Origin: Bradyrhizobium sp. SRS-191
GTDB taxonomy: Bacteria; Pseudomonadota; Alphaproteobacteria; Rhizobiales; Xanthobacteraceae
DNA: 64,000 nt
Assembly (NCBI RefSeq): GCF_024586915.1
Contig: NZ_JANBVS010000008.1
Coordinates: 186,001-250,000 of the forward strand
Direction of reading: 5' to 3'
Shown: positions 62,970 through 64,000 of the stretch, piece by piece
Position numbering within the stretch: position 1 is the stretch's first letter
Layout: the number at the start of each line of letters is the position of its first letter
Notes under the pieces: model-generated
Databases searched by the model: none
Seen by the model: the letters and a program-made list of their open reading frames with translations, nothing else
Told to the model about the DNA's origin: nothing
Position numbers and translations under genes: made by a program

Positions 62970-64000
62970 TCCGCGGCGTTGCGTTGCGCGATGTGGTCGG
63001 TGGGGAAATCACAGGTGACCGTGGTGCCCTTGCCGACCACCGAATCCATCCGCACCTTGCCGCCATGCAGCTCGACGAAGGAGCGCACCAAGGACAGGCC
63101 GAGCCCGGCGCCGCGATGGCGCGAGCCCTGCGAGCGGCTGACGAACCAGTCGAACATCTGGTCCTTGATATCAGCGGGGATGCCGGGGCCCGAATCCGTG
63201 ACAGAGAAGGCGACGCTGTGATCGGTGCGGCGGGCCGACACCACGACGGTCGAATCCTGCGGCGAGAAGCCGACGGCATTGGCGAGCAGATTGTACAGCA
63301 CCTGGACGACGCGGCGCTCATCGCCGACGAAGCTGCCGACATCGGCCGCGACATCGACCGTGAGGCGGATGCGGTCGGTGGCGAGCCGGTCCTGCACGCC
63401 CTCGGCGGCGGCCTCGATCGCCTTGGCGGCATCGACCGGCCCGAGCTCGAGCTTCATCGCGCCGGCATCGATGGTGGCGAGGTCGAGAATGTTGTTGGTC
63501 AGCGCCAGCAGTGCGTTGGTCGATTTGGTGACGTAGTCGAGATACTCGGCCTGCTTCGGCGTCAGCGGTCCGGTCGACGGGTCGGACAGGAAATGCGCGA
63601 AGCCGATGATCGTCGTCAGCGGGGCGCGCAGCTCATAGGAGACGTGGTGGACGAAGTCGATCTTCATCTGGCCGGCGGCTTCGAGCGCCTCGTTGCTCTC
63701 GCGCAGCGCGCGCTCGACATTCTCCGTATCGGTGATGTCCTGGAACGTCAGCATGGTCGCGCCGTCCGGCAGTGGGCGGCTCATGCAGTCGAGCACGCTG
63801 CCGTCTCTGCGCTCCAGTTTCAGCGCGACGTCGAGGCGGTTCTCGATCGAGGTGATGGCCTCGCGGATGGTGCGCCAGGCGACGGCGTCGTCGTACAGCT
63901 GACGGCACCAGGATTCGACGGTGTCGATGTGGGGGTGTTCGCGCAATGAGTCCGGTGAGAGCCGCCACATCTTGGCGAAGGCCGGGTTGAACAGCTCGAC
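62966..64000 (-). CDS. divL: DivL-like PAS sensor kinase with Tyr in place of the phospho-His (partial)
   Basis: The frame is open to the window edge; 344 residues are visible. It starts in a PAS domain (LFNPAFAKMW). The H-box reads HVSYELRAPLTTIIGF, with Tyr (codon 63635-63637) where kinases have His. This is the hallmark of Caulobacter DivL. The ATPase domain has NLLANAVGFSP, DSGPGIP, DWFVSRS and GAGLGLS. DivL modulates CckA and so CtrA activity. It is translationally coupled to tsaE, a known neighbourhood. Confidence 0.88.
   Translation of the reverse strand, partial: VELFNPAFAKMWRLSPDSLREHPHIDTVESWCRQLYDDAVAWRTIREAITSIENRLDVALKLERRDGSVLDCMSRPLPDGATMLTFQDITDTENVERALRESNEALEAAGQMKIDFVHHVSYELRAPLTTIIGFAHFLSDPSTGPLTPKQAEYLDYVTKSTNALLALTNNILDLATIDAGAMKLELGPVDAAKAIEAAAEGVQDRLATDRIRLTVDVAADVGSFVGDERRVVQVLYNLLANAVGFSPQDSTVVVSARRTDHSVAFSVTDSGPGIPADIKDQMFDWFVSRSQGSRHRGAGLGLSLVRSFVELHGGKVRMDSVVGKGTTVTCDFPTDHIAQRNAAE

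Overview
The window is high-GC alphaproteobacterial chromosome. Its gene set and order point to Bradyrhizobium or a close relative (Nitrobacteraceae). Supporting signs are a BacA-related ABC transporter, paired TAXI proteins, an IalB-family protein, hemD-mic60-hemY divergent from tsaD, a DivL-type kinase next to tsaE, and palindromic intergenic repeats of the kind I remember from that genus. No database search was run, so the species is not named.

Layout. 1-7.1 kb: the end of a hybrid histidine kinase, a BacA/BclA-like ABC transporter, an FkbM methyltransferase, a stress-type PPOX protein behind an EcfG-like promoter, and a proline-rich OmpA protein. 7.3-13.5 kb: argG, a PAP2 phosphatase, rlmN, an IalB-family protein and a quinone oxidoreductase. 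13.9-24.8 kb: a Sel1-repeat protein, two orphan TAXI proteins, a pterin dehydratase, a PhoD-type phosphatase, a response regulator, a Crp/Fnr regulator, and a tight four-gene cluster of an Lgt-like protein, a Tes-like radical SAM enzyme and two small membrane proteins. 25-37 kb: typA, an amine oxidase, a YeiH-type exporter with its LysR regulator, an SDR-DoxX fusion operon, a hydrolase, a GNAT protein, ppa, folD and the YggT/YggU pair. 37.2-48.4 kb: tRNA-Ala(CGC), a glutamine amidotransferase, an SDR, a TerB protein, a cytochrome P450, an exported hydrolase, an MFS exporter, small secreted proteins and a polysaccharide deacetylase. 48.4-54.2 kb: a GSCFA protein, then an accessory island of lower GC ending at tRNA-Thr(CGT). 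54.3-64 kb: hemY, mic60-like and hemD, divergent tsaD, gpsA, an EVE protein, a TsaE-AmgK-like fusion and a DivL-like kinase that runs off the window.

The most notable system is a retron at about 50.4-53.0 kb. It has a phosphoribosyltransferase-like protein with a C-terminal winged helix, then a structured msr-msd RNA closed by a 16-bp a1/a2 inverted repeat (51615-51630 with 51844-51859), then a retron-type reverse transcriptase with a YADD active site. The partner gene's 3' end runs into the msr. The island also holds a 108-nt multi-hairpin element at 53757-53864. A 13-bp copy of the tRNA-Thr 3' end lies at 50226-50238, on the far side of the retron.

A second candidate is the Lgt-like/Tes-like cluster at 22.06-24.76 kb, which may modify or join membrane lipid chains. 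Two sites match the CtrA consensus TTAA-N7-TTAA, one beside the retron and one before the GNAT gene, and the DivL-like protein at the right edge belongs to the CtrA pathway.
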